A stretch of 46,082 bases of DNA, taken from NCBI GenBank assembly GCA_014621425.1, contig JAANBB010000331.1:1-46082 (forward strand). The letters are read 5' to 3'. Origin of the DNA: Cylindrodendrum hubeiense (lineage: Eukaryota > Ascomycota > Sordariomycetes > Hypocreales > Nectriaceae). The notes below the pieces were generated by a model. The model worked only from the letters and a program-made list of their open reading frames with translations, did not search any database and was not told the DNA's origin. Made by a program: the position numbers and the translations under genes. Position 1 is the stretch's first letter. Each line of letters begins with the position of its first letter. This document shows positions 1 to 14,220 of the stretch, piece after piece.

Positions 1-114
1 ATTGACGCGGTTCTTGTCGCCGGTGGGCCCGTTCGACTTCCTCCGGCCCCGCGACGGCGTCCACAGGCCGGTTTCGTGGAGGCCCTCGGCGGCCTGGCCG
101 TTGGGGACCAGCAT
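1..114 (-). CDS. possible 5' end of a gene running off the left edge (partial, unrecognised)
   Basis: An open frame on the minus strand starts with an ATG at 114 and runs to base 1 with no stop: 38 codons, rich in Gly, Arg, Asn and Pro (it includes HETGLWTPSRGRRKSN). The frame is also open upstream of the ATG for more than 20 codons, so 114 may be an internal methionine. The stretch is GC-rich and its composition looks coding, while the overlapping plus-strand frame starts at a TTG and resembles nothing I know. I cannot name a family. It could equally be a chance open frame in GC-rich DNA. Confidence 0.3.
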   Translation of the reverse strand, partial: MLVPNGQAAEGLHETGLWTPSRGRRKSNGPTGDKNRVN

Positions 115-833
115 GTCGGCCGAGACGCGGGCTACCGAGCTAGCTGCACGGGCGTGGGATGCGACAGCTGGGCGCAGGCGGGCGCACGCAGCTGCCGCGC
201 GGAGCGGCCTCGAGAGGGCCGTTCGCGCATCGTGGAGACAGGTGAACATGAAGAAGAAGAAGAGAAATCCGGTTTCGCAATTGCATAGCCTGTACATGCG
301 ACTCGAAATCGTGAAGCTCACAAATTCATGTGGTTCTGCCGTGTTTGACCGCCTATGGTGGACCTTACCGGGACGACGTCATCGTGCAAATCCATACCCT
401 AGAGCTTAAGGTAAACTGCTCTAGTTGACTATTATGGCCTTGAAATTGCATCGCAACAGATAGTGGCCTTAGTTCAGTTATCTGGGTTAACTCTCCCTTT
501 TGGTACTGAACTCAGGTTATATCTGGATTTCACATTGTTCATTCAGAAGTCCTGACTTGTTACCTCACACATCACTTGCTTGGCACGAATAATGTCGATC
601 ACTCGAATACATCTTTTCGACCTAAACAGATTACTCCAAATGTAACAAAAAACACCCTCGATAGATGATGGTCAACGGTCGCGCTATCTTTAACAACTAT
701 GAAGCTCACGCTCAGACCCAAGGATCCTCCGACTCCCAAGAAACCAACGTGTATCATCAACTCATCCGGATGCCAAGTAACTCCTCGAGACGCCGCCATG
801 CCAAACAATTAATTGCTGATAACTCGTGCGACA
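115..833. other. intergenic stretch, no gene seen
   Basis: About 700 bases between the left-edge frame and the 3' end of VPS4. The first 180 bases are GC-rich and the rest is AT-richer. Short frames occur on both strands but none has a recognisable motif. It probably holds the 3' flank of VPS4 and possibly the promoter of the left-edge gene. Confidence 0.5.
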
Positions 834-2704
<1,871 letters not shown>

Positions 2705-3261
2705 ATGGCCGAAGTCCAGGCTCGCCTCCAGGCGCTCTCCGAGGACTTTCAGAAGCTCCAGCAAGGCATGTCTCAACACCACCACCGCCAAGATGCCGAC
2801 TATTAACACTGTGCTGCAGAGCTTCAAGGAGCTGTAGAGTCGCGTCAAAAGCTCGAGGGCCAGAAGCAGGAGAACCTCGGTGTGCAAAAAGTGCGTGCCC
2901 GCCATCCTTGATGCCACGCCAATTGCAACCCCGCTAACCCTGAATCAGGAGTTTGACCGACTAGGTGAAGGGGAGACCATCTACAAGGTCGCAGGCCCGG
3001 TGCTGCTGAAGCAGGACAAGATCGAAGCCGAGGGCACCGTCAAGGGACGACTGGATTTCATCAGCAGTGAAATGTGAGTACACCCCAGCTCCCCAGCTCC
3101 ACCCGACTATTCCCGCGAAAGCTGACCACGACATCAGCTCGAGATTGGAGGACCAGATCAGGGAGACCCAGGACAAGCTCGAAAAGAAGAAGGGCGAAAT
3201 CATCCAGCTCCAGTCAAGTGCTCAGGCTGCGGCTGGCAAGGGCAAGGAGGTGGCCACGTAA
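2705..3261 (+). CDS. YKE2: prefoldin subunit 6 (Yke2/Gim1-type)
   Basis: Four exons: 2705-2765, 2820-2890, 2949-3073 and 3138-3261, giving 126 residues, the normal size. Prefoldin is the hexameric co-chaperone that hands nascent actin and tubulin to the CCT chaperonin in the cytosol. The beta-type subunit layout is visible: an N-terminal coiled coil (MAEVQARLQALSEDFQKLQ, then ELQGAVESRQKLEGQKQEN), the central hairpin region with ETIYKVAGPVLLKQDK (the family signature), and a C-terminal coiled coil ending in KKGEIIQLQSSAQ. Intron 1 must be GC-AG: joining CAA-G to AG-CTT restores the family sequence, and no GT donor keeps the frame. Stops in the unspliced sequence make it look broken if the introns are missed. 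Confidence 0.9.
2766..2819 (+). other. GC-AG intron in prefoldin 6
   Basis: The 54-base intron begins GCATGT and ends CTGCAG. The exon junction gives ...KLQQ-E-LQGAV, matching the family. The only nearby GT (in GCATGTCT) would put the reading out of frame. Confidence 0.75.
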
Positions 3262-3449
3262 AAAAGGGGGACAGCAGATGTCATTATATCATGAGTTGAG
3301 TGTATTCTAACGACTGATGACGATGATGTGATCTAGATGACTTGGCTACGATAAAATAGAAAAAAACCGCCAGTCGTAATAAAAGACGCTCCCAAAAACC
3401 AAACGCCTGCGGCCGTGTTTCGCTCGCTTCAGATGCCCAGATCCCCGGT

Positions 3450-4203
3450 TTAGTTGATCGACATGATGGTAAATCCATGAGGCAGTCCCATGTTCTTGGG
3501 GCGCTCGTGTCCAGCGTTGGGTGAAAACATAAAGTCTTCCTTGTCGTCGACAGCCAAGGGGTGCGGCGTCGACGGAGACTCCTCGGCCTCCATGGCCTCG
3601 GTGATGGCCGCGGTGATGTCACTCTTGAGATCGCAGTGATCGAAGACGGAGCTCTCCTCGATGGAATCATGCATGAGTGTTCGCTGGTCACTCTCGGCAA
3701 AGAGCTGGGCCTCGCGGTTGAGAAGGCCGTAGGTGACGGTGCGGCCCGTGTCAGCGAGGCGCTGGAAGATGATGGTGGTGGCGGCAATGGCCTCGGCCAG
3801 GATGCGGTCCTTTTCTGTTGAGCTGAGGTGAGCGAAGATCTCAGACGTCTCCTGCTCAAGGAAGCCCTGGGTGTCGGTGTCGAAGATGGCCTGGAGGATG
3901 CGGTGAAGGGTTTCCCGGCTGTTGAGGTCCACCTCAGGATCAACGTCGAGCTTGAAGGTGCTGGAGATTTTGCGCAGGGCCGAGAAGAGGGCCTCGAGGG
4001 GACACCGGTCGTTGGGGACGGAGGCGTGACCCTCGTCAATGGCGAAGACGTCGACGGCTGCGTTTACAGCGCCTGCTAATGTGAGTCTGTGCCCCTTTAC
4101 AAGTTGTTGGGGACGGGCACTTACGGGTGGTGACGGGTCGAGCGTCCGTGTTAGTGTCGATCTCAGCGACGGAAATAATGGATTGGTCCTTGATGGCAGA
4201 CAT
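3450..4203 (-). CDS. conserved-looking hypothetical protein, unrecognised
   Basis: Two exons, 4125-4203 and 3450-4075, separated by a 49-base intron with a GTAAGT donor, encode 234 residues. The start MSAIKDQSIISVAEIDTN is the only ATG that reaches the long frame by a clean splice. The acceptor is TAGCAG, a NAGNAG tandem, so residue 27-28 may be Pro-Gly or Arg alone. The protein is acidic and looks helical, with no signal peptide or membrane segment. Segments such as RCPLEALFSALRKISSTF, FLEQETSEIFAHLSSTEKDR and RLADTGRTVTYGLLNREAQ look like packed helices. I do not recognise the family. It is convergent with prefoldin 6, 188 bases apart, and its promoter faces the 1.3 kb gap before the AMSH gene. 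Base composition and codon use resemble those of its neighbours, which supports a real gene. Confidence 0.72.
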
Positions 4204-5548
4204 GATGATGTACTATTGCAATGGGCTTGGGGTATTGAGGTTTGAAGATGTGACGGGAATATTGATAAGTAGAGTAGAGTATGGAAGACGTTTTTTGTAG
4301 GTATCCCCAACCTCTGGGAGACGGGCCCAGGAGAATTTATCTCAGCACCGGCCAAGCCCTGGCCTGCTCATGGCAACGGATTCCTGGGCGCATTGTGGTC
4401 ATGGCTTGGTTACCGGGTGGCCTGAACATGGATGGATGGGTCGATGGGCCGATTCGGGCAGTGTTCCGTCTGCCGCCGTGGGGAGTCGTGGGGAGCACAG
4501 ACACGACATGGTGGCGGTGATTTGACGCCGGGCTACGTACTACGTCGTACAGCCGTAGCATCGGGAAGTATACACGTTGATGTCATGAAACGAAGTGGAG
4601 GTGAGCGGTAAAAGGGGGGAGGCAGGTGAGCAAAAGATGAGAGCGGAGACTGGCAGATGGGTGCCGGCACGGCAGATGGAGCCAGGTAGCAGGTGGTTAA
4701 TTAACTAATCGATCGGAATTGTCGTCATGGCAAATACAACAATACGTGTCATATACCCATCGTCTTGGTGTTTTGACCATCTTGGCGAGACCCAGTCCGG
4801 GTGGCAAGCTGGCGACGGGGACTTGGGGGAATCGACGGGGAATCTCCCACCGGGGAAGCCGAGAAAGGAGAAAGCGGTGCCAGCCGCCATCAGGAAGCCA
4901 GGCATCAGACATCAGACTTTGGACATCAGACGTCAGAGAATCATGGCGTGGCCATCGATCCAGGCGGGAATTGCATGATGGCCCTCTGAGAAACACGCCA
5001 TATATTCTCCGTCATGCGCTGCTGCGCAGCACTGCACAGCGCTGCACAATGACTTCAGGCAGTAATTTCGCCGCCGCTCAGCGGCAAAAAGTGAGCCAAG
5101 CCGCGCATGGGCCCCACGCGCCGCGGCGCCAATGGCAGCGGTCAGACAACGCGCCCCGGTATCCGCATAGATGCATCGAATCTGCTTCTTTTTGACGCAT
5201 ATCTGGCTAGCCCGACTTTCGTCACTGCCCCGCCATCCCCGAGCCAGCCCGCATGACGTTGGAGGGGCACGAGGCGGGAAAGGCTGCCTGACGGGAACCG
5301 TTTGTTCCAGAATCCGGTGGCCGAGACGAGTCGCGTCGCCTCTTACCAAGCCTTACGAGCTCGACGCCAGGCAGCTTTCAAACCACCACGCCGCACCGAT
5401 TCGCCTCCCGCTTGCCCAGGACCATGCTGGCGATGCGTTGCAGCTCCTAATCACCCGCAATCACCGTTGACGACGCCCGAAGACTGCTTCTCGCCCCTCA
5501 TCTCCCCGCCCTTGGACTCGCGATCCGGGCTCAACGGTCCTATCCACC
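4204..5548. other. intergenic region between two divergent genes
   Basis: 1.3 kb holding the upstream regions of the hypothetical gene (minus) and the AMSH gene (plus). A small direct repeat, CATCAGAC, occurs at 4903-4910, 4910-4917 and 4924-4931. The sequence from 5090 to 5160 is very GC-rich. No convincing gene, tRNA or mobile element is seen. Confidence 0.5.
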
Positions 5549-7301
5549 ATGAGCACCACCACCTTGGCCATGCGGCCGACCAAGCCCCAGAGCGTCAAGG
5601 AGCTTGTTGCGCAGGCCGAGAACTTCAGCTTCAATGTGAACATTCCCGTCAAGCATTGGACCCGCGCCGCCGAGACTCTCTACCAGGAGGTATGTACAAG
5701 CCTATCGTCTCTTCGCCATCTACCCGGCGCACAAGTTAATCACCTCCCACTTTACTCTAGGCCTCCTTCGCCATTGCCGATGGCGACTACGGTCGGGCAT
5801 ACATGATGCTCTTACGCCACTCCGTTCTGGTCCTCAAGTCGATCCCCTCCCACCCGCAGATCAAGGACCCCGAGAACAAAAAAGCCTACCGACCTCTCGT
5901 GAAGCGCATCGACCGCGTCATTCGGGACCTAGAGGACCTGAAGCCCGAGATCGAGCTTGCAAACAAGGAATGGGAGCGCATGGCACTCTCCAAAGCCTCC
6001 GCAGAGCCATCAGGCCCTACTTCAAAATACGCCGAGTTCGCAGCCCGGGACCCGAGCTTGAGTGGAAACGCGAGGATCCTCGACGCCTTTGACAACCAAG
6101 ATTTGGCTGTCGACTTGGCCCAGAAGGAATTGGTGCGCAGAGACACGTTCAGGCGGGCGACGAGGCAGGCGGGCATCCCTGAGGAGGACTTGTTGACGCG
6201 GCGCATGGGTGGCAGATGGGACCAGTGGGACTCGCAGGCTCGCATTGGGGATGATGTCGACTTGCAGAGACAAATGGAGGCCACCAGGAGAGCACTTGAC
6301 TCAGCTCAAGAGCGCCAACGCGCCGATCATGACTACCGCCCATCAGCCACATCGCAAACCTACAACTACCCCTCCATCTCTCGATCCAAGCCCGTCGAGT
6401 TCGAGCAGTCATCAGGGTACCCAGCATCTTCCGCGAGCCAACCATCTCGACCACCCAAGGAGCCTGTCCACCCTCCAAAGAAGCCTCTATATCCTTCAGA
6501 CGACCTCCATCAACCCCCTCCCTATGCGCCCAACGTACCGCAAAAGGTCCCGCTTACTCAATACAAGGTTCTTACTCCGACACCACCGCCTACACAAATC
6601 GACCGGCCCGCAATCCCCCCCAAGCTTGAGGTTGCGCCGCCGTCACTCCCCAAGAAGGAACGGCTCACCTTTAAGCCTGGTGCGTATCTTGAGAATGGAG
6701 ACCCTGTTCGGTCACTTTTCCTTCCCAAAAACCTGCGTCAGAAGTTCCTCGATATCGCGGCTGACAACACTCGCCGGGGTCTCGAAATGTGCGGCATTCT
6801 CTGTGGAACGCCCATTAACAATGCTCTTTTCGTCCGATGTCTGTTGATCCCAGATCAGATATGCACGTCGGACACATGCGAGACTGAAAACGAGACTACC
6901 ATGTTTGACTATTGCATCAATGAAGATCTTCTTGTATTAGGATGGATCCACACCCATCCAACGCAGACGTGTTTCATGAGCTCTAGGGACCTGCATACGC
7001 AGTCCGGCTACCAGGTCATGATGCCTGAGAGCATTGCCATTGTCTGTGCCCCGAAATTCGACCCTTCGTGAGTTACAACACCCCAGCCCCTATTGTCACT
7101 GTACTAACCTCCCTGCTTAGGCACGGGATATTCCGATTGACTCACCCTCCCGGCCTGGACCACGTTTTGAACTGTACCCGTACCGAGACGTTCCATCAAC
7201 ACTCGATTAACAACCTGTACTGCGAAGCTGAGCAGCCTCAGGGGCATGTGTATGAGAGCGATAAGTTGGACTTTTATGTGCACGATCTCCGAACGAAATG
7301 A
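5549..7301 (+). CDS. SST2: AMSH/Sst2-type JAMM deubiquitinase
   Basis: Three exons, 5549-5689, 5761-7067 and 7121-7301, encode 542 residues. The N-terminal 150 residues are a helical USP8/AMSH dimerisation-type domain (MIT-like), followed by a Pro-rich, probably disordered linker (about 200-330). The C-terminal MPN+ domain has the full JAMM zinc site: E389 in GLEMCGIL, H444 and H446 in GWIHTHPTQT, and D457 in SSRDLHTQ. The second, AMSH-specific zinc site is also present: H459, then Cys and a His pair in LNC...TFHQHS. These features mark a K63-specific metallo-deubiquitinase acting at endosomes with ESCRT-0/III, like S. pombe Sst2 and human AMSH. The last exon (HGIFRLTHPPGLDHVL) is the conserved AMSH C-terminus. 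The start lies at the beginning of the conserved N-terminal helix. Confidence 0.94.
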
Positions 7302-10300
7302 AGAACTATTACTGGGTTTAGGGTAGAACAGGGACGGTGAACCATGGGATCCTGGTCGCATAGCGTTGGAGTTCCGTTTCCCTGGCGGCATTATGCCGTC
7401 ACCAGCTACATCAATGGACTAATGAGAGGCGAGATAATGGAAATGGCCCGAGAAATCAGCAATTTGGAATGGATCATCGTCCAGGGACGACATCCGATGT
7501 ATTGCGTGTTTGCTCCGGTGCTACCCGCCCCTCCGGTCCTTTATCGGGTTACAGCTTCGAGGCACTTGAGCGTCTCATCACGATGACGTCTCACTGAGCA
7601 ATTGTTCGAAGGAAAATCTATCTGCCGCGTGCTGAATTCGGTGATAACTAGTCGGATCGCTAAACTAGCTCACACGGCAGAGCTACCGGGTTCTGATAAT
7701 GCGGAGCTTGTAGAAGGCTTCAGTAGCTAAGGTCGGAGCCTCACATGGCGGCGGTCAAGGCCAATTTGCCTGTTTAGAGCCGTGCCGTGTCTGTTGAGAG
7801 CGACTTGGAATGAGCTACAGCCGATTCATCTCGCATCGAGTGGTGGTGTGTTGACCTGTCTCGTGATACCACAGTGCAACGCGGCAATGTCGTACATTTA
7901 CGCCTCGGCAGTCAGACTAGGAGCCCACTTTGGGCTGAGCAAAAGCAATGTTATGCAACCCCAAAAACCCATCTTCTCCTTCATGCTATGAATCACTTTA
8001 TTTGCTACGACCCGCTAGGTCATTGCTGAGGCAAAACCTGCTCCCTACTGGGTGGTGTCGACTTGCATTGGCTATGGTCAATGACTGGCTAAGCCTACCG
8101 AATAGTTGGCGTACCAAGAGATTGCCTACCTCGGTTTGGGATTGAACAGCCTAGTACCAAGCTCAATGAGGAATCGTTCGGGGATATTCTCCGTCAATCT
8201 TCCCCATTTCGACTGGCAAGAGAGTGGAGATGCTCAGCCGAGATCGATCCATGTACTTGACCAGTGCCATGGTTGGGGAATGAGAAGCACAGAAGCACCG
8301 ATGGGGTGGCTGGCCGTGTTCGTCCTTGTCCGCGAAGAGAATAGTAATAGCAGATCGCAGACTTGGGGCTGCAAGCGAGGTGCTTCACCGTCCTAGGGTC
8401 CACAAATATTGTCACCAGCTGAACTTGCCAGCTCCGCAGGGCCACAGCGGCGGCTACATACGTGTCTGTAGCTAATCAGCTAATGTACAGGTTTAGCTGG
8501 CTCGAGAGATGGAGCGAGCGCGCCCTGCAGAGGGACGGGACATAGGGCGACCCACGGTTCATGGAGTCCAAAGACCTACTAGTTGGGGGTGGTGCAGTAT
8601 CTGGCATGGTGGGTGTAGAGTTGTGACGGCATCTCCGGATCGACTCGGACGAAGTACCGAGGAATCGCAAACTTCCTGACTCGAAAAGACGGGTTGCATC
8701 GCGAAAACTGACGCACCTCGCAGCCATCTGAGTCGGCCGGGAGATGTTGCCAGGGAACGAGGAAACAGCTCAGAGGCCACCCTCGCCCTCACAGACGCCT
8801 CGGGGCCAAGACTAGCCATTTCAGCTCGCGGCACGAACGCCTCTTTTTCGCGCCCAAAACGCAGCCCATGTCCAATGACGATCTGCGCATTTGGGAGCCA
8901 GGGCCGCCCAAGGGCCTCGGATGCAGTAAGCACCTGCTGTCAATGGCTGGCGCAGGCCCGGACAGTGTCTCAGTTGAACCACGACGGTCCTTTCCGGAGC
9001 CATGATGGCGTGGCAACACGTCTGGTGTGGCGCCGCGGGATCGTCCAGGCTAATGCGGCGGCGCCAGGCGAAGATCAGTGCGGACGAGTCGCCCAAGGCC
9101 GATGCCACCGGCGGGAGGGGCACAATTGCCGTGCCAGCGGAGCGGACGACTGCCGGGTTTCTTTTGGCCATGGGATTGCGCCGTATCACCAGGATGGAGG
9201 AGGCCTAGGACCAGCACCAAGCCTGGGAGTCCCCGCTCCCGCCTACCATAGTGGTCTTGGTCCCGGTGGCCGTTATCTTAGCCCGTGAGGCTGGGGACGG
9301 CGGCTCGGACCGTAGTGTTTTTTTTCTTCCAATCGCGGAGGTTTGGATCTTGGTGGTGTGGACGGGGTTGTGGACGGGGTTGTGAACGGGACAGGGCCAA
9401 GACGGGCTGGTTCAAGGGAGGGGGAATGATTTCGCTCGGCAACGCAGATTGTCGACGTTGAGTGGTTGATCCTGCCATGTCGATTGCGACCCTTGATCTG
9501 CAAGGTCATGCGAAGACTCGAGGAATTGGCCGATCTCTGGGGTCCGGGTGCGTGAATCGAGCATTGGCGCAGAATGGTTATCTGGAGAGGGACGACTATC
9601 TCGAGGGTAACTCGCCCATGCCTCAGGTTCCGGCCTGGTAGATATACGCTACGGGTGGCCAAGCCATCCTGACCGCCAGTTGCCAGAGGCCGTCTCAGGC
9701 TCAGGCGTTGATGTACAGGATGGCCGATGAGACTAGTTCGACGAGGCCGGGACCTCGTCCCCCGTGGCTTCCTGAGGCCCGGGGGACCCGCGTCTTGGCG
9801 CCGCATCGCGAGCGAGATGAGCGGACGGGCCGGGGGGGATTGGCCTGTCACGCACCTCTCGCAGCTCTCGCACCTATCGCAGACTCCAATGAGGTCTGCG
9901 AACACGAAGTTGGACCTATTCGGCTGGTGGCTGGCCCTGGTCGCCGTGTCTGATTGGGCTGGTGCCATCGTGGAGAAACCAGCAGCCCTCAACCGAGACA
10001 TCGTGGAGGGGGGCACCAGTCACCCAGCAGCCTGCGGTGTGACGCCTGAAATCACAGTTTACAGCGGCATGTGAATTGTTCAGCTCTGAGCGAGCAGATT
10101 GTGGCCAGACGTCCGCTGTAAACAACGACGCCAAGCGATGCAGTCAGTCAGTTGGACACGGCGCATTGTGACAGACGCAGCCAACAATGCTTGACAGGAT
10201 TGTCATCAACCACCACCGGCCATACTAGGTAGTACACCGGCTCCACAGACCCGGCCCGTCCATTGGCCCCAGCCGCAAACCGATCAAAGACAATGGCATC

Positions 10301-10700
10301 GAGCCATCGAGTCGATCCTGAAAAGCAACAACGGCCGTGCCACGGCAGCCCGCCGTCCAACCACCGCCCTGCTGATCCCTTGCACGCCGAAGCGGGTCGC
10401 GGGTCGCGGGAACGGATGCCATTGACGAGCCTACCGAGTACTTACATGCACGTCCGACACCATACGCTGGATAGGGCCAGTTGCTTTGTACATGGCAGCC
10501 ACCGGCGGCCACTGGGCACACGTTAGTGAGATGCCGTGTCTCACACGTACATGGCGCTAGGTTGTGTCCCAGGAGGCCATGACGAAGGCAACATGTTTCT
10601 GCATGATAATAAGATGGGCGGCTGCACCCAGCTCTAAGTGTCCATGTCACTCCGACTTGCCTATCCCAACCGCCGCGTCTCAGAGGAAGCTGCAGACAAC
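7302..10700. other. long intergenic region, no supported gene
   Basis: 3.4 kb between AMSH and the Ppo-type gene. Many overlapping short frames exist on both strands (for example at 8821-9189 minus, 8875-9288 plus and 9273-10016 minus), but they start at weak codons, have low-complexity Arg/Pro/Ala-rich translations and overlap each other, as expected from GC-rich non-coding DNA. A T tract lies at about 9317-9326. I found no tRNA T-loop consensus. A long promoter or a non-coding transcript for the downstream oxygenase is possible but not shown. Confidence 0.5.
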
Positions 10701-13700
10701 ATGTCGTCAAACGGGTCGCAAACAAAGTATGGCACCACCACTGGGGCCAACAGCGTAGCTGGCGAGAAGTCGGCCGGCAAGAAGTCGACGTATATCGCAC
10801 CCAAGGCGAGGCCGATGCCCAAGACCAAGAAGGATGGCACGCTCGCGAGCTACAAGAAGCTTCGCGTGGCGTCGAAGCGACCGCTGCCCAACCAGAGCGG
10901 CGATGGCACCTATCTCACCGTCGTGAAGCGACCGGGCCTCAAGGAGGATATTCGTCGTCTTACGATGAAGGGTATGTACTTTACTTCATGAGAATTGGAG
11001 ATATACTGACAAAACTAGATGTCAAGACACTCCTGGAGGTTATCTCTCACAAGATCAAGGGCGAGACCATAATCGATGACAAGACGATGATCATGGAGAG
11101 AACCATTCAGATTGTTGCTGGACTCTCAGACCACTCCAAGGTCCAGGAGGTTCTCACCAACACCTTGATCGACCAGCTGTGGAACTCCATCGAGCACCCC
11201 CAGATGCTGTACATGGGCGACAGCTACCGCTTCCGCCAGCCTGACGGCTCCAACAACGTAAGAACATGACGCGACCGCATATAAGCTTACAAGCTAACAT
11301 CCGAAGAACCCCCTGTTTCCCAAGATGGGAGCCGCCAAGACGCCGTATGCGCGTTCGTGCAGGCCCAAGACCCTGCAGCTCGGCGCGCAGCCCGATCCTG
11401 AGGCCGTCTACGAGGCTGTCATGGCCCGAGGCGCATTCAAGGAGAACCCCAATAAGGTCTCCAGTATTCTGTGGTACTGGGCCACGATCATTATCCATGG
11501 TGAGTGAGAGAGTAGTCGCGACTCGTCCTGCACTCGCTAACCCAGTCGTAGATCTCTTCTGGACGAACTCGGCAGACCCCAACCAGAACGACTCTTCCTC
11601 ATACCTGGATCTCGCTCCGTTGTACGGCTGCACCCAGGAGGCCTGCGACTCTATCCGAACATTCAAGGGAGGTCTGCTCAAGCCTGATAGCTTCGCCGAC
11701 AGGCGCATGCTTGGCAACCCGCCTGGTGTTTGCATCATCCTGATCATGTTCAACCGATTCCACAACCATATTGCTGGCAACCTGGCCGAGATTAACGAGG
11801 GCGGCCGATTCACCAAGCCCTCAAAGGACCTCCCCGAGGAGGCTGCCGCCATCGCGTGGAAGAAGTACGATGAGGAGCTCTTCCAGACTGCGCGCCTGGT
11901 CACCTGCGGTCTGTATATCAACATCACCCTCGTTGATTACGTCCGCAACATCATCAACCTCAACCGATGTGACACCACCTGGACGCTCGACCCCCGACAG
12001 GAGATGGGCGTGTCCGTGGGAACGAAGGAGGGATCCAAGCCCGGCACCGGCAACGTTGTGTCCGCCGAGTTCAACCTCTGCTACCGATGGCACTCTTGCA
12101 TCTCCGACATGGACGACAAGTGGATCCAGGACTTTTACACGGAGCTGCTCGGCGAGAACTACGGCCCCATGAACTTCCAGACGATGATGAGAGCCATCAA
12201 GTCGTTCGAGATGTCCGTGGCCAAGGACCCCGGCGAGCGTGTCTTTGGCGGCTTCAAGCGAGGCCCCGATGGCAAGTTCAGCGACGACGACCTCGTCGGC
12301 GCCCTTGCTACTGCCATTGAGCAGCCCGGTGGTGCTTTCGGTGCTCGCAACGTGCCCCGCGTGATGAAGCCCGTCGAGATGCTGGGTATCATTCGAGGCC
12401 GCAAATGGAACCTGGCTGGCCTGAACGAGTTCCGTATGCACTTCGGACTGAAGGCCTACGAGACCTTTGAGGACATCAACTCTGATCCCGAGGTCGCCGA
12501 TTCCCTCCGCCACCTGTACCAGCACCCCGACAACGTCGAGCTGTACCCCGGTATCGTCGCCGAGGAGGCCAAGACCCCCATGGCCCCCGGTGTCGGTATC
12601 GCCCCTACCTACACCATCTCCCGTGTCGTTCTCTCCGATGCCGTGGCCCTGGTCCGCGGTGATCGCTACTACACTACCGACTACAACCCCCGTTACCTGA
12701 CCAACTGGGGTTTCAAGGAGGCTGAGTACAACCTCGACGTGAACCACGGATGTGTCTTCTACAAGCTCTTCCTGCGCGCCTTCCCCAACCACTTCAAGGA
12801 CAACTCCGTCTATGCCCACTACCCCATGGTCATCCCCTCGGAGAACAAGATCATCCTGACGGACCTGAACCGCGTCGAGCGCTTCAACTTCGACCGCCCT
12901 GTCTTCTCCCAGCCCCCTGTCAACATCACCTCGTATGGCGGTGCCAAGCACGTCTTGACCCAGCAGGACAAGTACCGCATCTCATGGCAAGATGGCCTCA
13001 GCCACCTCATGGGCGAGGGCGGCCGCGCTTTCATGCTCTCTGGAGAGGCTGATTTCCAGGCCCAGCAGCAGAAGTGCCTGAGCGTGCTGCTCGCCAAGGA
13101 GAACTGGAAGGCTTCCGTCAAGTCGTTCTACTCCACCACCGCAGAGAAGCTCATTGCTGAGAAGTCGTACAAGCTGGGTACCAAGACGCACGCCGATATC
13201 GTTCGCGACGTTGGCAACTTGGCCCACACCCACTTCGTCTCGCGGGCGTTCAACCTTCCCCTCAAGACCAAGGAGAACCCCAAGGGCGTGTACTCGGAGC
13301 AGGAGCTGTACCTGGCTCTGGCCGTCGTCTACCTGAGCGTCTTCTGCAGCGTCGACATTGTCAAGGCGTACCCTCTCCGCCAGAAGGCCAAGGAGGTCGC
13401 CACTCAGCTGGGCAAGGTCATCGAGATGAACGTCAAGTTGGCCACCACCCTGGGCTTCGGCGGGCTCTTCACCAAGCAGGACAAGACCGATCCCCTAGCG
13501 GCCTATGGCGTTGGGTTGGCCAAGGGCCTCAAGAAGGAGGGCCTGAGCACTGACGACATTGTCTGGAGCCAGATCTTGCCTACTGCTAGCACTCTGGTGC
13601 CCAACCAGGGTCAAGTGGTAAGTTGAATTGCCATTAAGATTTCAGTTTATATGCTAACAAGTGAATAGTTTGCTCTCTCTGCCGACTGGTATCTGTCACC

Positions 13701-14220
13701 TGCGGGTGAGCCGTACCGCGATGAGCTGCACCGCATTGCCCTGCTGGATTCCAGCGCCGAGACTGATGCTCTCATTCTTGGATATGCCCTGGAGGGTGTC
13801 CGTATGGCCGGTGGCCTGGGACTCCACCGTGAGGCCGTGTCAGCCGATGTCATTGCCGAGGATGATGGCCGCAAGGTGAACATCCCGGCCGGCGGCAAGG
13901 TCTTCGTCTCCTTCACTGCCGCAGCTAAGGATGCTGCTCACTTCGTCAACCCTGACGCTGTCGACCCCAAGCGACCTCTGGATGCGTACACCCACTCTGG
14001 CCTTGGCGGCCACACTGATCTCGGCCGTGAGGTCAGCCAAATCGCTCTGACGGAGCTCTTCCGCGCTGTCTTCCGCAAGAAGGGCCTGAAGCGCGCGGCC
14101 GGACCCCAGGGTGAGATGAAGAAGGTGGGCCAGTCTGATAGCACCACTGTGTATATGACCGAGGAATGGGGCAGCCTGTGGCCGTTCCCTACCGCTATGA
14201 AGGTTACGTGGGAGGACTGA
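10701..14220 (+). CDS. Ppo-type fatty-acid dioxygenase (linoleate diol synthase-like) with degenerate P450 domain
   Basis: Five exons, 10701-10971, 11019-11257, 11307-11499, 11552-13617 and 13669-14220, give 1,106 residues, normal for the family. The N-terminal heme peroxidase-like dioxygenase domain is intact: the distal His is H234 in IIIHDLFW, and the catalytic Tyr and proximal heme His are Y412 and H415 in CYRWHSC. The C-terminal P450-like domain keeps an I-helix motif resembling ANxxQ (VPNQGQ), but the heme-binding loop reads GLGGHTDLGRE, so the invariant thiolate Cys is replaced by Asp1040. In the known Ppo family, loss of this Cys (as in 10R-DOX, PpoC type) abolishes hydroperoxide isomerase activity. 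I therefore infer that the enzyme makes fatty-acid hydroperoxides (oxylipins), not diols. Its regiospecificity cannot be read from the sequence. An in-frame upstream ATG at 10638 is an alternative start. Confidence 0.92.

Noticed and set aside
9273..10016. 247-codon minus-strand open frame in the long gap before the Ppo-type gene
   Set aside because: Low-complexity translation, competing frames on both strands and no splice-supported extension.
11821..12951. 376-codon minus-strand open frame inside the Ppo-type gene
   Set aside because: Antisense shadow of the dioxygenase exon, Val/Gly/Asp-rich as expected from complementary codons.
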